Shown: positions 54,297 to 61,190, counted from the first letter of the stretch. The stretch: 64,000 bases of DNA from Chitinimonas prasina (GCF_030160395.1 NZ_BSOG01000002.1:387280-451279); one strand, 5' to 3'. The notes: generated from the sequence alone by a model not told the origin. Numbers and translations: made by a program.

Positions 54297-54710
54297 CTAC
54301 CCATCTGCACTAATATAGTACTCTCTCCCATTGGGGCCACGCACCATATATGCCCCATCTTTAACTGGTACAAAAACATCTGAAGGCCTCGCCGTTTGAA
54401 TATCATTTATCACCTTCCCAACATTTCGGCCTTCCAATTTTCGCAGTTCAGCGTGCGTTGTCTTTTGAAGAGCCTGGCTCTGCTGGGAAAGCGCCTTCTG
54501 CCCAACCACGCTCTCCCCAAGCAACCGACCGCCGTCATACCGGATCCATTGCTGTTTACCGTCTACTACTTTCATGTAGTAACCGGGACCGGGATACTTA
54601 TCGACACCAGCTATAGTGGTACTTGGACCATCAGTCAGGTCATTAATCATCTTCCCAACAACAGGAAGCGCAGTCACGAACTCCTGAACCGATGATATCC
54701 CCTCCTGCAC
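54297..54710 (-). pseudogene. Polymorphic-toxin C-terminal fragment
   Basis: A 137-codon frame (in-frame GTG at 54710; the open frame runs back to a stop near 54760) reading like the end of a large secreted protein: V-V-G-K-M-I-N-D-L-T-D-G-P, then Y-P-G-P-G-Y-Y-M-K-V-V-D-G-K-Q-Q-W-I-R-Y-D-G-G-R, then R-N-V-G-K-V-I-N-D-I-Q-T-A and Y-M-V-R-G-P-N-G-R-E-Y-Y-I. There is no ribosome-binding site or signal peptide. Just upstream, another frame (to about 54830) gives protein-like sequence, so the fragment is probably frameshifted as well as truncated. Confidence 0.55.
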
Positions 54711-55087
54711 AGACGATGGCAGCGCCTCAATAACTCGGCCCGCTATTCCCCTGTTTGTCTAAACTGATGACCCCACCACGTCCTGTCCTACCCAAACGGC
54801 CAGATCCTAGACGCAGTGCGGCTTCCCTCGCATCACGCATACCGCCATACTCAGTTTAAAGAGCGAGACCCCCCAACGCGGTTTTCTGGCTACTGCTGAA
54901 GGGTCAAGGTTTAGGCTCGCAGTATAGCGTGTGCAAGGCTTGCAGCAATGCCCCGCCAGACATGAGAACGGCCGCGCGGTGAGGTTCCGGGCAGCCGTGG
55001 ACGGGATGGATTGGCGGCAAGCATAGCGTGAGTACCACGCAGGGAACGAGGGCTACTCAATCTGTTGCGGACGCGCGGACAGGGCAC
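54711..55087. other. Gap with toxin-fragment remains and repeat R2
   Basis: Between the 54297-54710 fragment and the DUF416 gene. The right part is R2 copy 2. The left part (to about 54830) is protein-like in a minus frame different from the fragment (L-R-L-G-S-G-R-L-G-R-T-G-R-G-G-V-I-S), consistent with a decayed gene. Nothing else is recognised. Confidence 0.4.
55024..55073. repeat. Array repeat R2, copy 2
   Basis: Same order of words as copy 1 (TAGCGTGAGTACC, CAGGG, AACGA, CTCAATCTGTTGCGGACG). It lies 15 bases beyond the 3' end of the DUF416 gene, the same relation to the neighbouring gene as copy 1. Confidence 0.75.
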
Positions 55088-55687
55088 CTACGCCTTGAGA
55101 TCACCAAGGCAGCCAATTTTTAGATCGTACCACCTACCTTTTATCTCAAGGATATTCACCTCCTCACCACGGATTCTTTTCAAATAGGAGATATCTTCCT
55201 TTTCCACATTCAATTCTTTTTGCATCAGTGGATGAGAAGCGATCCTACCCTCCAGATCAGAATCTAAAGAGTCCATCCCCTCCAGCTCCTGAACATGCAT
55301 ATCGATAGAATCCCTGATCAAAGTCAATCCATCAGACAAATTCCCATTTTCAAATCTCTTTAAATATCTCAATAATGCACCTATTGCAACCGCCGCATCC
55401 AGTGCAGCAGAAACCAAAGGATCATTATAATCCTCCGTTTCAGGGGCTAAATCTTCGCATCGTTTTGCAAGGATCGAAAAATCAATATCATCAGATGGTG
55501 CGCCCAGCCATTCCCACGCCCTATCTAAGGCATCACGCAAGATGACTTGGTCCAGACCGTACCTCTTTGAGAACGAGGTGTAACTAGGTAACATTCTTTC
55601 ACACACCCAAGCAAGGAAAACGGCACGTAACCGATGTGGCAGCTTCTCCAGCTCAGCATGTAATTCATCTAAATTGAAAATCAACAT
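55088..55687 (-). CDS. DUF416 (YjaG)-family protein
   Basis: A 199-residue helical protein of the YjaG/DUF416 family: L-E-K-L-P-H-R-L-R-A-V-F-L-A-W-V-C-E-R-M-L-P-S-Y, then R-D-A-L-D-R-A-W-E-W-L, and A-A-L-D-A-A-V-A-I-G-A-L. Length matches the family (about 195). DUF416 proteins are found both as chromosomal singletons and inside toxin/immunity loci; here the context favours an immunity or accessory role. The start ATG comes three bases after the stop (TGA-gga-ATG) of a short upstream frame, and GAGGA overlaps that stop as ribosome-binding site. Confidence 0.82.
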   Translation of the reverse strand: MLIFNLDELHAELEKLPHRLRAVFLAWVCERMLPSYTSFSKRYGLDQVILRDALDRAWEWLGAPSDDIDFSILAKRCEDLAPETEDYNDPLVSAALDAAVAIGALLRYLKRFENGNLSDGLTLIRDSIDMHVQELEGMDSLDSDLEGRIASHPLMQKELNVEKEDISYLKRIRGEEVNILEIKGRWYDLKIGCLGDLKA

Positions 55688-55690
55688 TCC

Positions 55691-55758
55691 TCACGGTTCC
55701 ATTTTAACTATAACAGGACTGAAAGCATCTACGCGCTCTTGCTTTAGTGCGTTCGGAC
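55691..55758 (-). pseudogene. Toxin-end stub upstream of the DUF416 gene
   Basis: About 22 codons reading P-N-A-L-K-Q-E-R-V-D-A-F-S-P-V-I-V-K-M-E-P-stop, ending three bases before the DUF416 start. The protein-like composition begins directly at the edge of repeat R3-1. It looks like the last residues of a toxin whose remainder was replaced by the repeat. Confidence 0.4.
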
Positions 55759-55880
55759 ACAAAATCACAGGGTCAGGCCTCAATATTGTTTGGTTAGATT
55801 GATTACAGCGGTGGCTGCCGTGGTAGATAGTGCTGATCATGCGAACAATCTAACCGAACAATATTGAGACCCAACCCCTT
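55759..55880. repeat. Array inverted repeat R3, copy 1
   Basis: A full copy with 31-base arms (55771-55801 and 55846-55876; 27 of 31 matching as inverted repeat) around a 44-base spacer. Left arm core TCAATATTGTTTGGTTAGAT; the right arm is its complement with AACCGAACAATATTGAGACC. Outside the left arm lies ACACAAAATCACAGGG, shared with R3-3. Confidence 0.85.
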
Positions 55881-55902
55881 TGTTGTTCCTTACCGAAATT
55901 AT

Positions 55903-56322
55903 TTAGCATATCCGTTCCAGCACCTTTGCCAATGGCCCGTCTTTTTTGGCCAAATACGCCAATCCTGGCTTGGCGCCATCCTCCAACATGGCGATATTTT
56001 TCCCATGTAGGAAAATCTTCACGACATACTTATCGCTTCGGCACATCCACTCAGCCGAAATTTCACGCCCAGACTCCGGAAATTCAAAACCATCAACATC
56101 TCTCACGTATGACATGGGATTAGCAAAGGGCGCATTGCCTGGGCTAGTCCATTCAGGATCAACGGGAGCAGCACACCTGTTATACAGCCAAACATCGCCA
56201 CAGATTTTTCCATTAGCATCGAGCAGATAGGCATATGCAACTCGCCCATCATCATCAACGACAACCGAACGGTCGCCATCTTCCGAGGTGAGTTTGATGC
56301 TAAAGCTCATCGAATCGCCCAC
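55903..56322 (-). CDS. Hypothetical protein, probable immunity gene
   Basis: A 139-residue protein. The GTG at 56322 has AGGAG seven bases upstream, better than the ATG four codons on. Sequence: M-S-F-S-I-K-L-T-S-E-D-G-D-R-S-V-V-V-D-D-D-G-R-V-A-Y-A-Y-L in successive strands, then D-V-W-L-Y-N-R-C, N-P-M-S-Y-V, and a C-terminal G-L-A-Y-L-A-K-K-D-G-P-L-A-K-V-L. It is a predicted beta-rich soluble protein; I believe similar proteins occur near polymorphic toxins. A seven-codon stub ending V-I-K-R-D-Y-stop lies just upstream, at the edge of R3-2. Confidence 0.7.
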   Translation of the reverse strand: MGDSMSFSIKLTSEDGDRSVVVDDDGRVAYAYLLDANGKICGDVWLYNRCAAPVDPEWTSPGNAPFANPMSYVRDVDGFEFPESGREISAEWMCRSDKYVVKIFLHGKNIAMLEDGAKPGLAYLAKKDGPLAKVLERIC

Positions 56323-56361
56323 TATCCCACTCCTTGTATCAATAATCTCGTTTTATCACAC

Positions 56362-56570
56362 CTAGGGGGCAGGTCTCAATACTGCTTGGTTAGATACAAT
56401 TCAACCCTCACGCTTCTGCCTCACGTCCTTACTGCACAATTCCGGTAGGGCGCCATGAGGCCGAAGGCCGAATCGCGCCGTATGTCTTGGGGCGAGCGCA
56501 CCCTTAAAGGGAGATGGCTCAATATTGGAAAGTTTATCTAACCAAAGAATATTGATACCCGACCCCTTGT
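56362..56570. repeat. Array inverted repeat R3, copy 2, with a nested palindrome
   Basis: Arms GGCAGGTCTCAATACTGCTT (from 56368) and TATCTAACCAAAGAATATTG (from 56535) are inverted versions of the R3 ends. The wider interior holds a palindromic REP-like sequence at about 56444-56487 (GGTAGGGCGCCATGAGGCC, loop GAA, then GGCCGAATCGCGCC), so one element seems inserted in another. Confidence 0.75.
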
Positions 56571-56578
56571 TTGATCCG

Positions 56579-56830
56579 TCACCAGACAAATAGACTACAA
56601 ATTGTCTCTATAAGCTTATCGTCAATATAAACATCAGCGGATTGCCCATGAGGAATCCAAACGACAACATCACCATTGGAACAGTACTCAATTTCAAACA
56701 AAGCTGCAACTTCATATTTTGGATCCATCATCAATACCTCACCTGGCTTCAACCACAGTTCATCCGTTGAGGGCTCGATATACATCTTTAATGGCACTTC
56801 CTTGTCGTTCCTGAACAAGAACTTACTCAC
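56579..56830 (-). CDS. Small beta-rich hypothetical protein, probable immunity gene
   Basis: An 83-residue protein starting at GTG 56830 (AAGGAA upstream): M-S-K-F-L-F-R-N-D-K-E-V-P-L-K-M-Y-I-E-P-S-T-D-E in strands, L-W-L-K-P-G-E-V-L-M-M, and I-E-Y-C-S-N-G-D-V-V-V-W-I-P. The F-R-N ... I-E-P ... L-x-P-G-E pattern belongs to a widespread small family that I believe occurs in toxin loci. The open frame reaches further upstream through the octanucleotide repeat but that part is not gene-like. The TAG of a short upstream frame shares its G with the GTG start. Confidence 0.68.
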   Translation of the reverse strand: MSKFLFRNDKEVPLKMYIEPSTDELWLKPGEVLMMDPKYEVAALFEIEYCSNGDVVVWIPHGQSADVYIDDKLIETICSLFVW

Positions 56831-56897
56831 TATATTTTCCTTATCATTTCCATGAGCTGCAACCTGTGGGTCGAGTCTTGTTACCTTGACAGAATGG

Positions 56898-56937
56898 TTT
56901 GGATGTTTGGATGTTTGGATGTTTGGATGTTTGGATG
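56898..56937. repeat. Tandem octanucleotide repeat, (TTTGGATG) x 5
   Basis: Five perfect copies of an 8-bp unit between two minus-strand genes, 28 bases after the stop of the Imm11-like gene and 68 bases before the start of the 83-residue gene. Repeat units of this size change number by slippage and can switch promoter spacing or reading frames. Confidence 0.95.
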
Positions 56938-56964
56938 TTGCGTAAGAGCGAACGGGGCTGCGCG

Positions 56965-57525
56965 CTACTTCCACACCGGAATGAAAATCGTATCCCCTTG
57001 CCCCACCTTTTCTATACAAGACTTGAACTCCTCAGAAACAATCAGCGCCACCCTCCACCCAGCCAATCTGAAAATATTAAAGCCCTTTGCACGTTCAGCA
57101 TCAACAATTAGCTTCTCAAAGTATTTATACTGCCCAGCCTTATCCGGTCGAATTAAACTCCCACCTTCCCACTTCGAGAACAATGACACATCCTCGTCAA
57201 CACACTCCACTTCAGCAAGCACATTCAAAATGAAGTACTCAACTCCGTTAATGCCAACCGGAATAAATTGAATATCCTGCTCAAATCCCCCCAACAATCC
57301 TTTCACCCCCTCACTCACGAAAGGAATGTCAAATGCACCAAAAAAGCACCCAGCAGAACTCCCCTGTACCTTCACAGCAGAAACCACCCCTCCCTGTCGA
57401 GTAGCATATCTCTCACATTTCTTGAAATTCCAAGCATCAACAACCTCACCATCTACCGATCTTGGTTCACCAACAAACCAAGTTGAGTGCGGCAAAGCAC
57501 TAAATGTCCAGTTGAAATATTTCAT
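56965..57525 (-). CDS. Imm11/DUF1629-family immunity protein
   Basis: A 186-residue protein with the pattern of the Imm11 (DUF1629) family: W-F-V-G-E-P-R near residue 16, D-A-W-N-F, F-D-I-P-F-V, I-Q-F-I-P-V-G-I-N-G-V-E-Y-F-I-L-N-V, C-V-D-E-D-V-S-L-F-S-K-W, I-R-P-D-K-A-G-Q-Y-K-Y-F, and F-R-L-A-G-W-R-V-A-L-I-V-S. Members protect against secreted toxins of contact-dependent or Rhs systems. The ATG overlaps the stop of an upstream stub by four bases (ATGA), the arrangement expected of a toxin/immunity pair. Confidence 0.82.
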   Translation of the reverse strand: MKYFNWTFSALPHSTWFVGEPRSVDGEVVDAWNFKKCERYATRQGGVVSAVKVQGSSAGCFFGAFDIPFVSEGVKGLLGGFEQDIQFIPVGINGVEYFILNVLAEVECVDEDVSLFSKWEGGSLIRPDKAGQYKYFEKLIVDAERAKGFNIFRLAGWRVALIVSEEFKSCIEKVGQGDTIFIPVWK

Positions 57526-57650
57526 CTTTTCGTGACCATATTATTCAGCGGGGTTCCAGGCCTACTAATTTCTTTACCTAACCACCTAAGCCCATGTCGC
57601 AATACAGAGGCGTACTCCTGCCTCTCAAGACCTTCTGTAATCCCCTGCAA
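57522..57650 (-). pseudogene. Toxin-end stub upstream of the Imm11-like gene
   Basis: A 42-codon stub: G-I-T-E-G-L-E-R-Q-E-Y-A-S-V-L-R-H-G-L then R-W-L-G-K-E-I-S-R-P-G-T-P-L-N-N-M-V-T-K-R-stop. It reads like the end of a DNase- or lipase-type polymorphic toxin. The stop overlaps the immunity start (ATGA), and the stub begins where repeat R3-3 ends. There is no possible start with a ribosome-binding site. Confidence 0.5.
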
Positions 57651-57829
57651 ACAAAATCACAGGGCCAAGCCTTGTATTATGCATTTCCCAAGCAGTCTTG
57701 AAAATTAGATGGCTCAGTATAGGCGAAATGTATCTAACCAAACAGAATTGATACCTGCCCCCTGTTTGTGCGTCCCCCATTTCTCACTTAAACCAGCAAT
57801 CCAAAGTTACACATCAGACTATTTCACTC
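57526..57829. other. Gap holding toxin-end stub and repeat R3-3
   Basis: This 304-base stretch between the Imm11-like gene and the 239-residue gene is fully accounted for by the 42-codon stub (right of 57522) and R3 copy 3 (57651-57772), with about 55 AT-rich bases left. Confidence 0.5.
57651..57772. repeat. Array inverted repeat R3, copy 3
   Basis: The right part TATCTAACCAAACAGAATTG plus CTGCCCCCTGTTTGTG matches R3-2 and R3-1. The segment before it (TTAGATGGCTCAGTATAGGC) matches R3-2 (GAGATGGCTCAATATTGG). The left edge ACAAAATCACAGGG matches R3-1. Confidence 0.75.
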
Positions 57830-58549
57830 TTACCACCACGGCAATATTTTAAAATCCGTGACAGGTTGAGCCGGCCGAGGTTTGGTAAACACGCGGTCTT
57901 GCGCAGCAAATTTCAGAAGCTTCTCTGAATTTCTCGCAATAGCATAGATTGTCTCCCCATCCTCGCGGCGCTCCCGCACTTCCTTGTGATCAATATCATC
58001 CAACTGATCAGCATCTTCATCGAAGTACGACATCAAATCCAGGTTCAAGATCGACCCAGGATCGCCAAAGTAGCCTATATCGAGATCCAGCACTTCAACC
58101 CCTTCGAACCGGAGTTTGCTTGGATAGGAGCATCGTTCGCTGATACTAACCCACCTGGCCCGTACGATGCCGTGGATTTCCATAACATAGTCATTACCCG
58201 ATGCGTAGATAAACCCCTCGGCCTCAACATCCCCTTTGACAAGGAAGATATCGGTCGTATAGATATTTTTTACCTTTAGATTGCCAAGACAGACCAAATG
58301 CGCTCGATTCGACTCGGCGCAAGTTCCTAGCACCTCAAGATTTCCATCAACGATAAGAGGAAAGTCCATTAACAGATCGGAAGGGATCGATAGGTCACCA
58401 CGGTAGATTTTCCAATCGGCGACTTGCTCCATGCATATCCCGCCGGTTTCGGACAGGCAGTGAATCCTGTCCCGCTCTGCTTCAGTGGGTACGCCAAGAT
58501 TCGTGATCAGCTTGGATGCGAGAAAATTCTTTGCCTTGGCTTTGCTCAT
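57830..58549 (-). CDS. Beta-helix-like hypothetical protein, probable immunity gene
   Basis: A 239-residue protein. Residues about 60-170 form repeated short strands: L-I-V-D-G-N-L-E-V-L-G-T, L-V-C-L-G-N-L-K-V-K-N, I-F-L-V-K-G-D-V-E-A-E-G, reminiscent of bactofilin-like or polymer-forming right-handed beta-helix folds. Similar sequences occur, as far as I recall, among immunity-type genes. The C-terminus is acidic, then ends F-K-I-L-P-W-W. GAGAG lies upstream of the ATG. It follows the stub 58571-58813 by 21 bases. Confidence 0.7.
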   Translation of the reverse strand: MSKAKAKNFLASKLITNLGVPTEAERDRIHCLSETGGICMEQVADWKIYRGDLSIPSDLLMDFPLIVDGNLEVLGTCAESNRAHLVCLGNLKVKNIYTTDIFLVKGDVEAEGFIYASGNDYVMEIHGIVRARWVSISERCSYPSKLRFEGVEVLDLDIGYFGDPGSILNLDLMSYFDEDADQLDDIDHKEVRERREDGETIYAIARNSEKLLKFAAQDRVFTKPRPAQPVTDFKILPWW

Positions 58550-58570
58550 GGTCAGTCTCTCAGATAAAAA

Positions 58571-58813
58571 TCAAGGGCACTTCAAGCACTTCGTTTTCAA
58601 TATGAAGGCTTCGGCCGTACCGCCTACGGAATCCTGGGGCCGCGCCTGCAATTTTCGCACTGTTTCCCCAGCCGCCCATCGTCCCGCATCGGTTTTCGCC
58701 TTGAGCTGGTAACGTGCATATTTCCGACGTATCAAGAAACTGTAGCGATCGTAGCGCGCATCTAGCGCTGCACGAAACAGACCACGACAGATATAGAACG
58801 GGGTAGAACGCAC
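58571..58813 (-). pseudogene. Possible toxin-end fragment upstream of the beta-helix-like gene
   Basis: An 80-codon frame rich in Arg, Lys, Tyr and Leu: A-R-Y-D-R-Y-S-F-L-I-R-R-K-Y-A-R-Y, then D-A-G-R-W-A-A-G-E-T-V-R-K-L-Q-A-R. Basic composition fits a nuclease-toxin end. There is no convincing ribosome-binding site, and it ends 21 bases before the next gene. It starts 10 bases before the end of the neighbouring gene at 58823. Confidence 0.35.
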
Positions 58814-58822
58814 CTATGGCTC

Positions 58823-59302
58823 TTAGCTCTCGGGCAGGATTTCCAATTGATCTGAAAAGAAGACTCCGCTAAAAGTCGTTTTCGCAAGAACCTGTGCCAC
58901 CTCACTTGGTAGATCATGCAATTTACAGGGTGATACAGGCACAGTAACTGGGAAATAGCTTAGACCCTTGGCATCGTAAGCAAATACACCTTTTCTTGAC
59001 AACCAGGAGAAAGCTGAAACATAGCATTCTACATTCCCAGTCACACTCGAAATATTCGAGTCTACAGAATACCAATCCGATGCTTCAGCAGCTGAAGAGA
59101 AATATTTAAAGAGAAACTCCATTTCCCCAAATGATTGCATTATCGATAACGGAACGACACCACTTCCTGCGCTAGCAAATGCCGCAATGCTTCCTGTCGC
59201 ATCAACAGCAAACCAGGTTATATCGAGCACTTCTAAATCCAACCCAGATATATTCACATTCAATCCATTTTTAGTTATAAAAGACGTTTTTCTAATTTTC
59301 AC
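58823..59302 (-). CDS. Hypothetical protein, probable immunity gene
   Basis: A 159-residue protein. The GTG start at 59302 overlaps the stop of an upstream stub as GTGA. Sequence: L-D-I-T-W-F-A-V-D-A-T-G-S-I-A-A-F-A-S-A-G-S-G-V-V-P in strands, E-F-L-F-K-Y-F-S-S-A, and later S-W-L-S-R-K-G-V-F-A-Y-D-A and Y-F-P-V-T-V-P. The W-F-A-V-D-x-x-G-x-I-A start recurs in immunity-like proteins that I remember from toxin loci. No motif gives a biochemical function. Confidence 0.68.
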   Translation of the reverse strand: MKIRKTSFITKNGLNVNISGLDLEVLDITWFAVDATGSIAAFASAGSGVVPLSIMQSFGEMEFLFKYFSSAAEASDWYSVDSNISSVTGNVECYVSAFSWLSRKGVFAYDAKGLSYFPVTVPVSPCKLHDLPSEVAQVLAKTTFSGVFFSDQLEILPES

Positions 59303-59397
59303 AATTTCTTAGCCCTGTCCTCGGGCGAATTACTTCGCCAAATATCAGACCTTTTAGCTTGGCACCTTAATGCAGCACTTCGTTCGTAGCACGAACC
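59299..59397 (-). pseudogene. Toxin-end stub overlapping the 58823-59302 gene
   Basis: A 32-codon frame: Y-E-R-S-A-A-L-R-C-Q-A-K-R-S-D-I-W, then S-N-S-P-E-D-R-A-K-K-L-stop. Its TGA is inside the GTGA that starts the immunity-like gene. Basic, Arg/Ala-rich composition fits the end of a nuclease-type toxin. The upstream limit is a TAA; repeat R3-4 lies about 85 bases further on. Confidence 0.45.
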
Positions 59398-59482
59398 TTA
59401 GCACATTTACCATGCGCATTACCGCTAGTCAAAGATGGCTAGTCAGTGCGGGTGCCGGGGCAGATGAGTTAGGTATGAATTT

Positions 59483-59525
59483 TATCTTACCAAACAGTAT
59501 TGAGACTGACCCCAGTGTCTCTTTG
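59483..59525. repeat. Array repeat R3, copy 4 (one arm)
   Basis: Contains TATCTTACCAAACAGTATTG and AGACTGACCCCAGTG, matching the right arm of R3-1 to R3-3. No second arm was found nearby. It sits next to the 3' end of the 59529-60020 gene. Confidence 0.6.
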
Positions 59526-59528
59526 AAA

Positions 59529-60020
59529 TTACTGCTTGTCGGCCATATTTAAAGATACAAGCACTGGCCTGGATGTTGACTTCGAATAGGAAAAATGAAT
59601 TCGATAATCAGCCGCATTATCCCATCTTTCAGCTGCGATAGAACCATCTTCACGCTTTCTAACCCACGAAGGGCTACCTAGCTTCTTTCCAATATCTTTT
59701 ATATCAATAGAAAAGGACAGGCCCATTGGTAGATTCCCTTTGAATTGCGAGTACCCATCTTTTCCTTCTGCATATAGAAACACACCACTTAGATAGAGCA
59801 TGCCCTTACCTATCACCTGATTGGCCCTCCCCAAAAAGACAGCCTCATCCGTAAACACTAAAGAGTGCCCTTCAGCAGGCCGTTCAATATAAGCTCGATA
59901 ATCACCATCAGGCAAGACCAATTCACTTAGCAAATCTATACCATTTTCAAGTAAAATTTTTACCAATTGCTGGCTAGATATGGGTTCGCCAATACACTCA
60001 AGCAACTTTTCTATTTCCAC
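59529..60020 (-). CDS. Hypothetical protein, possible pyocin/colicin-type immunity gene
   Basis: A 163-residue protein starting at GTG 60020. It reads M-E-I-E-K-L-L-E-C-I-G-E-P-I, then E-L-V-L-P-D-G-D-Y-R-A-Y-I-E-R-P-A-E-G-H-S-L in strands, a D-E-A-V-F-L region, N-L-P-M-G-L-S-F, I-K-D-I-G-K-K-L-G-S-P, and W-V-R-K-R-E-D-G. The L-V-x-x-I-G-E/L-P-x-G-x ... L-P-x-x-L ... L-G-x-P layout recalls DUF6392-type pyocin immunity proteins, a tentative match. The start overlaps the stub 60011-60159. Confidence 0.65.
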   Translation of the reverse strand: MEIEKLLECIGEPISSQQLVKILLENGIDLLSELVLPDGDYRAYIERPAEGHSLVFTDEAVFLGRANQVIGKGMLYLSGVFLYAEGKDGYSQFKGNLPMGLSFSIDIKDIGKKLGSPSWVRKREDGSIAAERWDNAADYRIHFSYSKSTSRPVLVSLNMADKQ

Positions 60021-60159
60021 GCCAAGAGCCTCTCGCTAAAATTTGTCATCCAGTTACCTGCGCTGCCATTGATCAACCCGAATGGCAGCCACCCCAAGTT
60101 CGAATTTCCGTCGGAACGCTGCCCGCCCCCCACTGCTTGGCTGTTGTGATTGCGATATA
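60011..60159 (-). pseudogene. Toxin-end stub overlapping the 59529-60020 gene
   Basis: A frame of about 48 codons whose last part reads N-L-G-W-L-P-F-G-L-I-N-G-S-A-G-N-W-M, then T-N-F-S-E-R-L-L-A-W-K-stop. It overlaps the immunity-like start by about ten bases in another frame. Its upstream end meets the 3' end of the 60160-60579 gene directly. Confidence 0.4.
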
Positions 60160-60579
60160 TTATGTACAAGCAGACGGGGCAGAAATAACCTGAATGTCTA
60201 TTGACTCCCCACCCAGATAGAATCTTGACAGCCCCCCATCTCGTACTCCAACTGCATGCAAAGGATCAAAGTCAATCACAATTCTTTCATCCAATTGAAC
60301 AATAGTAACAGGGTAATTTAAAACTAGATTTGTATTCCACGGAGCCTCCTCCCATGCGTGCACAACATTACCTCTAGCCTCAATTCTTAAAGAATACCAA
60401 TCTGGCAATCCTTCATCAGCATATTCACAATAAGCTCTTAATATTATCCATACAGATCGATCCAGATTTGACACACCAAGATCGAACCCCATACCCAGCA
60501 CAACGGCACCATCAAATCCCCCATACTGCTCAATAATAGCATTGACATTTACCGTCCCCACTGACCACCTCAATCTCAT
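60160..60579 (-). CDS. Hypothetical protein, probable immunity gene
   Basis: A 139-residue protein: M-R-L-R-W-S-V-G-T-V-N-V-N-A-I-I-E-Q-Y, then D-L-G-V-S-N-L-D-R-S-V-W-I-I-L-R-A-Y-C, D-W-Y-S-L-R-I-E-A-R-G, P-W-N-T-N-L-V-L and I-V-I-D-F-D-P. It is beta-rich and of unknown family. The ATG overlaps the TGA of a stub (ATGA), which strongly suggests toxin-to-immunity coupling. Confidence 0.66.
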   Translation of the reverse strand: MRLRWSVGTVNVNAIIEQYGGFDGAVVLGMGFDLGVSNLDRSVWIILRAYCEYADEGLPDWYSLRIEARGNVVHAWEEAPWNTNLVLNYPVTIVQLDERIVIDFDPLHAVGVRDGGLSRFYLGGESIDIQVISAPSACT

Positions 60580-60626
60580 GGTTTTATCGGTTTAATTCCT
60601 GATGGCAATCCGCCCCAACCAGCAAC
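60576..60626 (-). pseudogene. Sixteen-codon toxin-end stub
   Basis: After a TAA the frame reads V-A-G-W-G-G-L-P-S-G-I-K-P-I-K-P-stop, with the TGA inside the ATGA that starts the next gene. R3-5 lies directly upstream (from 60641). Only the final codons of the presumed toxin remain. Confidence 0.4.
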
Positions 60627-60640
60627 TTAAATTTGCATTG

Positions 60641-60690
60641 TCTAAACAACCTTGCAATACAAATAATTAGACCTGACACCTTGGTTGTCA
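60641..60690. repeat. Array repeat R3, copy 5 (degenerate arm)
   Basis: Contains TCTAAACAACCTTGCAATAC and TTAGACCTGACACCTTGGTT, a degenerate version of the R3 right arm. A related fragment (GTGCCAGGCACCGTCTTG) lies at about 60961. Confidence 0.5.
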
Positions 60691-60714
60691 GCAAGGTCGA
60701 TTTAGACTATTTCA

Positions 60715-60921
60715 TCATCTGTAATTAAAGACACTCCAAAAATGCCCATTGGGGCAGTATATTCCCGGCGCCTTCTGATGCTCTTCTATGTCCGAAACGT
60801 CAAGCACAACAATTACCTCCTCCTGACACTTTGGACAGACGACAGACAATTCCCCTTTGTGATACTCACCAAATATCTTATTCATTGCCTCTAACTTTCC
60901 GTCGTAGATTATTTTTTCCAT
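60715..60921 (-). CDS. Small zinc-ribbon-like protein
   Basis: A 68-residue protein with C-P-K-C at about 29-32 and a later C-P-N-G-H that together could bind zinc. A near-perfect AGGAGG lies five bases before the ATG, the strongest ribosome-binding site in the array. It starts M-E-K-I-I-Y-D-G-K-L-E-A-M-N-K-I-F-G-E-Y. The family is unknown; it could be an immunity or regulatory protein. An eight-codon frame ending L-N-C-K-K-L-L-stop lies just upstream. Confidence 0.72.
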   Translation of the reverse strand: MEKIIYDGKLEAMNKIFGEYHKGELSVVCPKCQEEVIVVLDVSDIEEHQKAPGIYCPNGHFWSVFNYR

Positions 60922-61120
60922 ATTACCCTCCTAACCCTTACAATAACTTTTTGCAATTTAGTGCCAGGCACCGTCTTGTATTTTTTACAGTTCAAAGAAA
61001 CCTAATAAATCAAATAACAAGGCCTGATCGCTTCGTTTTGCTTGCGTAAGATCCGCCAATACCATTTCTTCGATAAGCACGGCCTGCCTCACAGCTTATC
61101 CAATGAGCAGCGGAGGGTGG

Positions 61121-61190
61121 CTAGCTTGAGCACCATGCTGGGTTACGATCGCTACACCATCCCTTGCGAGTAAGCGGAAGGGGCTGCGCG
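61121..61190. repeat. Array repeat R2, degenerate copy 3
   Basis: CTAGCTTGAGCACC, GGGTTACGATCGCTAC and CCCTTGCGAG follow the order of R2 copy 1, continuing as TAAGCGGAAGGGGCTGCGCG. The latter resembles 56944-56972, at the end of the Imm11-like gene (GTAAGAGCGAACGGGGCTGC). Confidence 0.45.

Noticed and set aside
56401-56589. A 62-codon minus frame between two immunity-like genes
   Set aside because: It lies entirely within repeat R3-2 and its nested palindrome.
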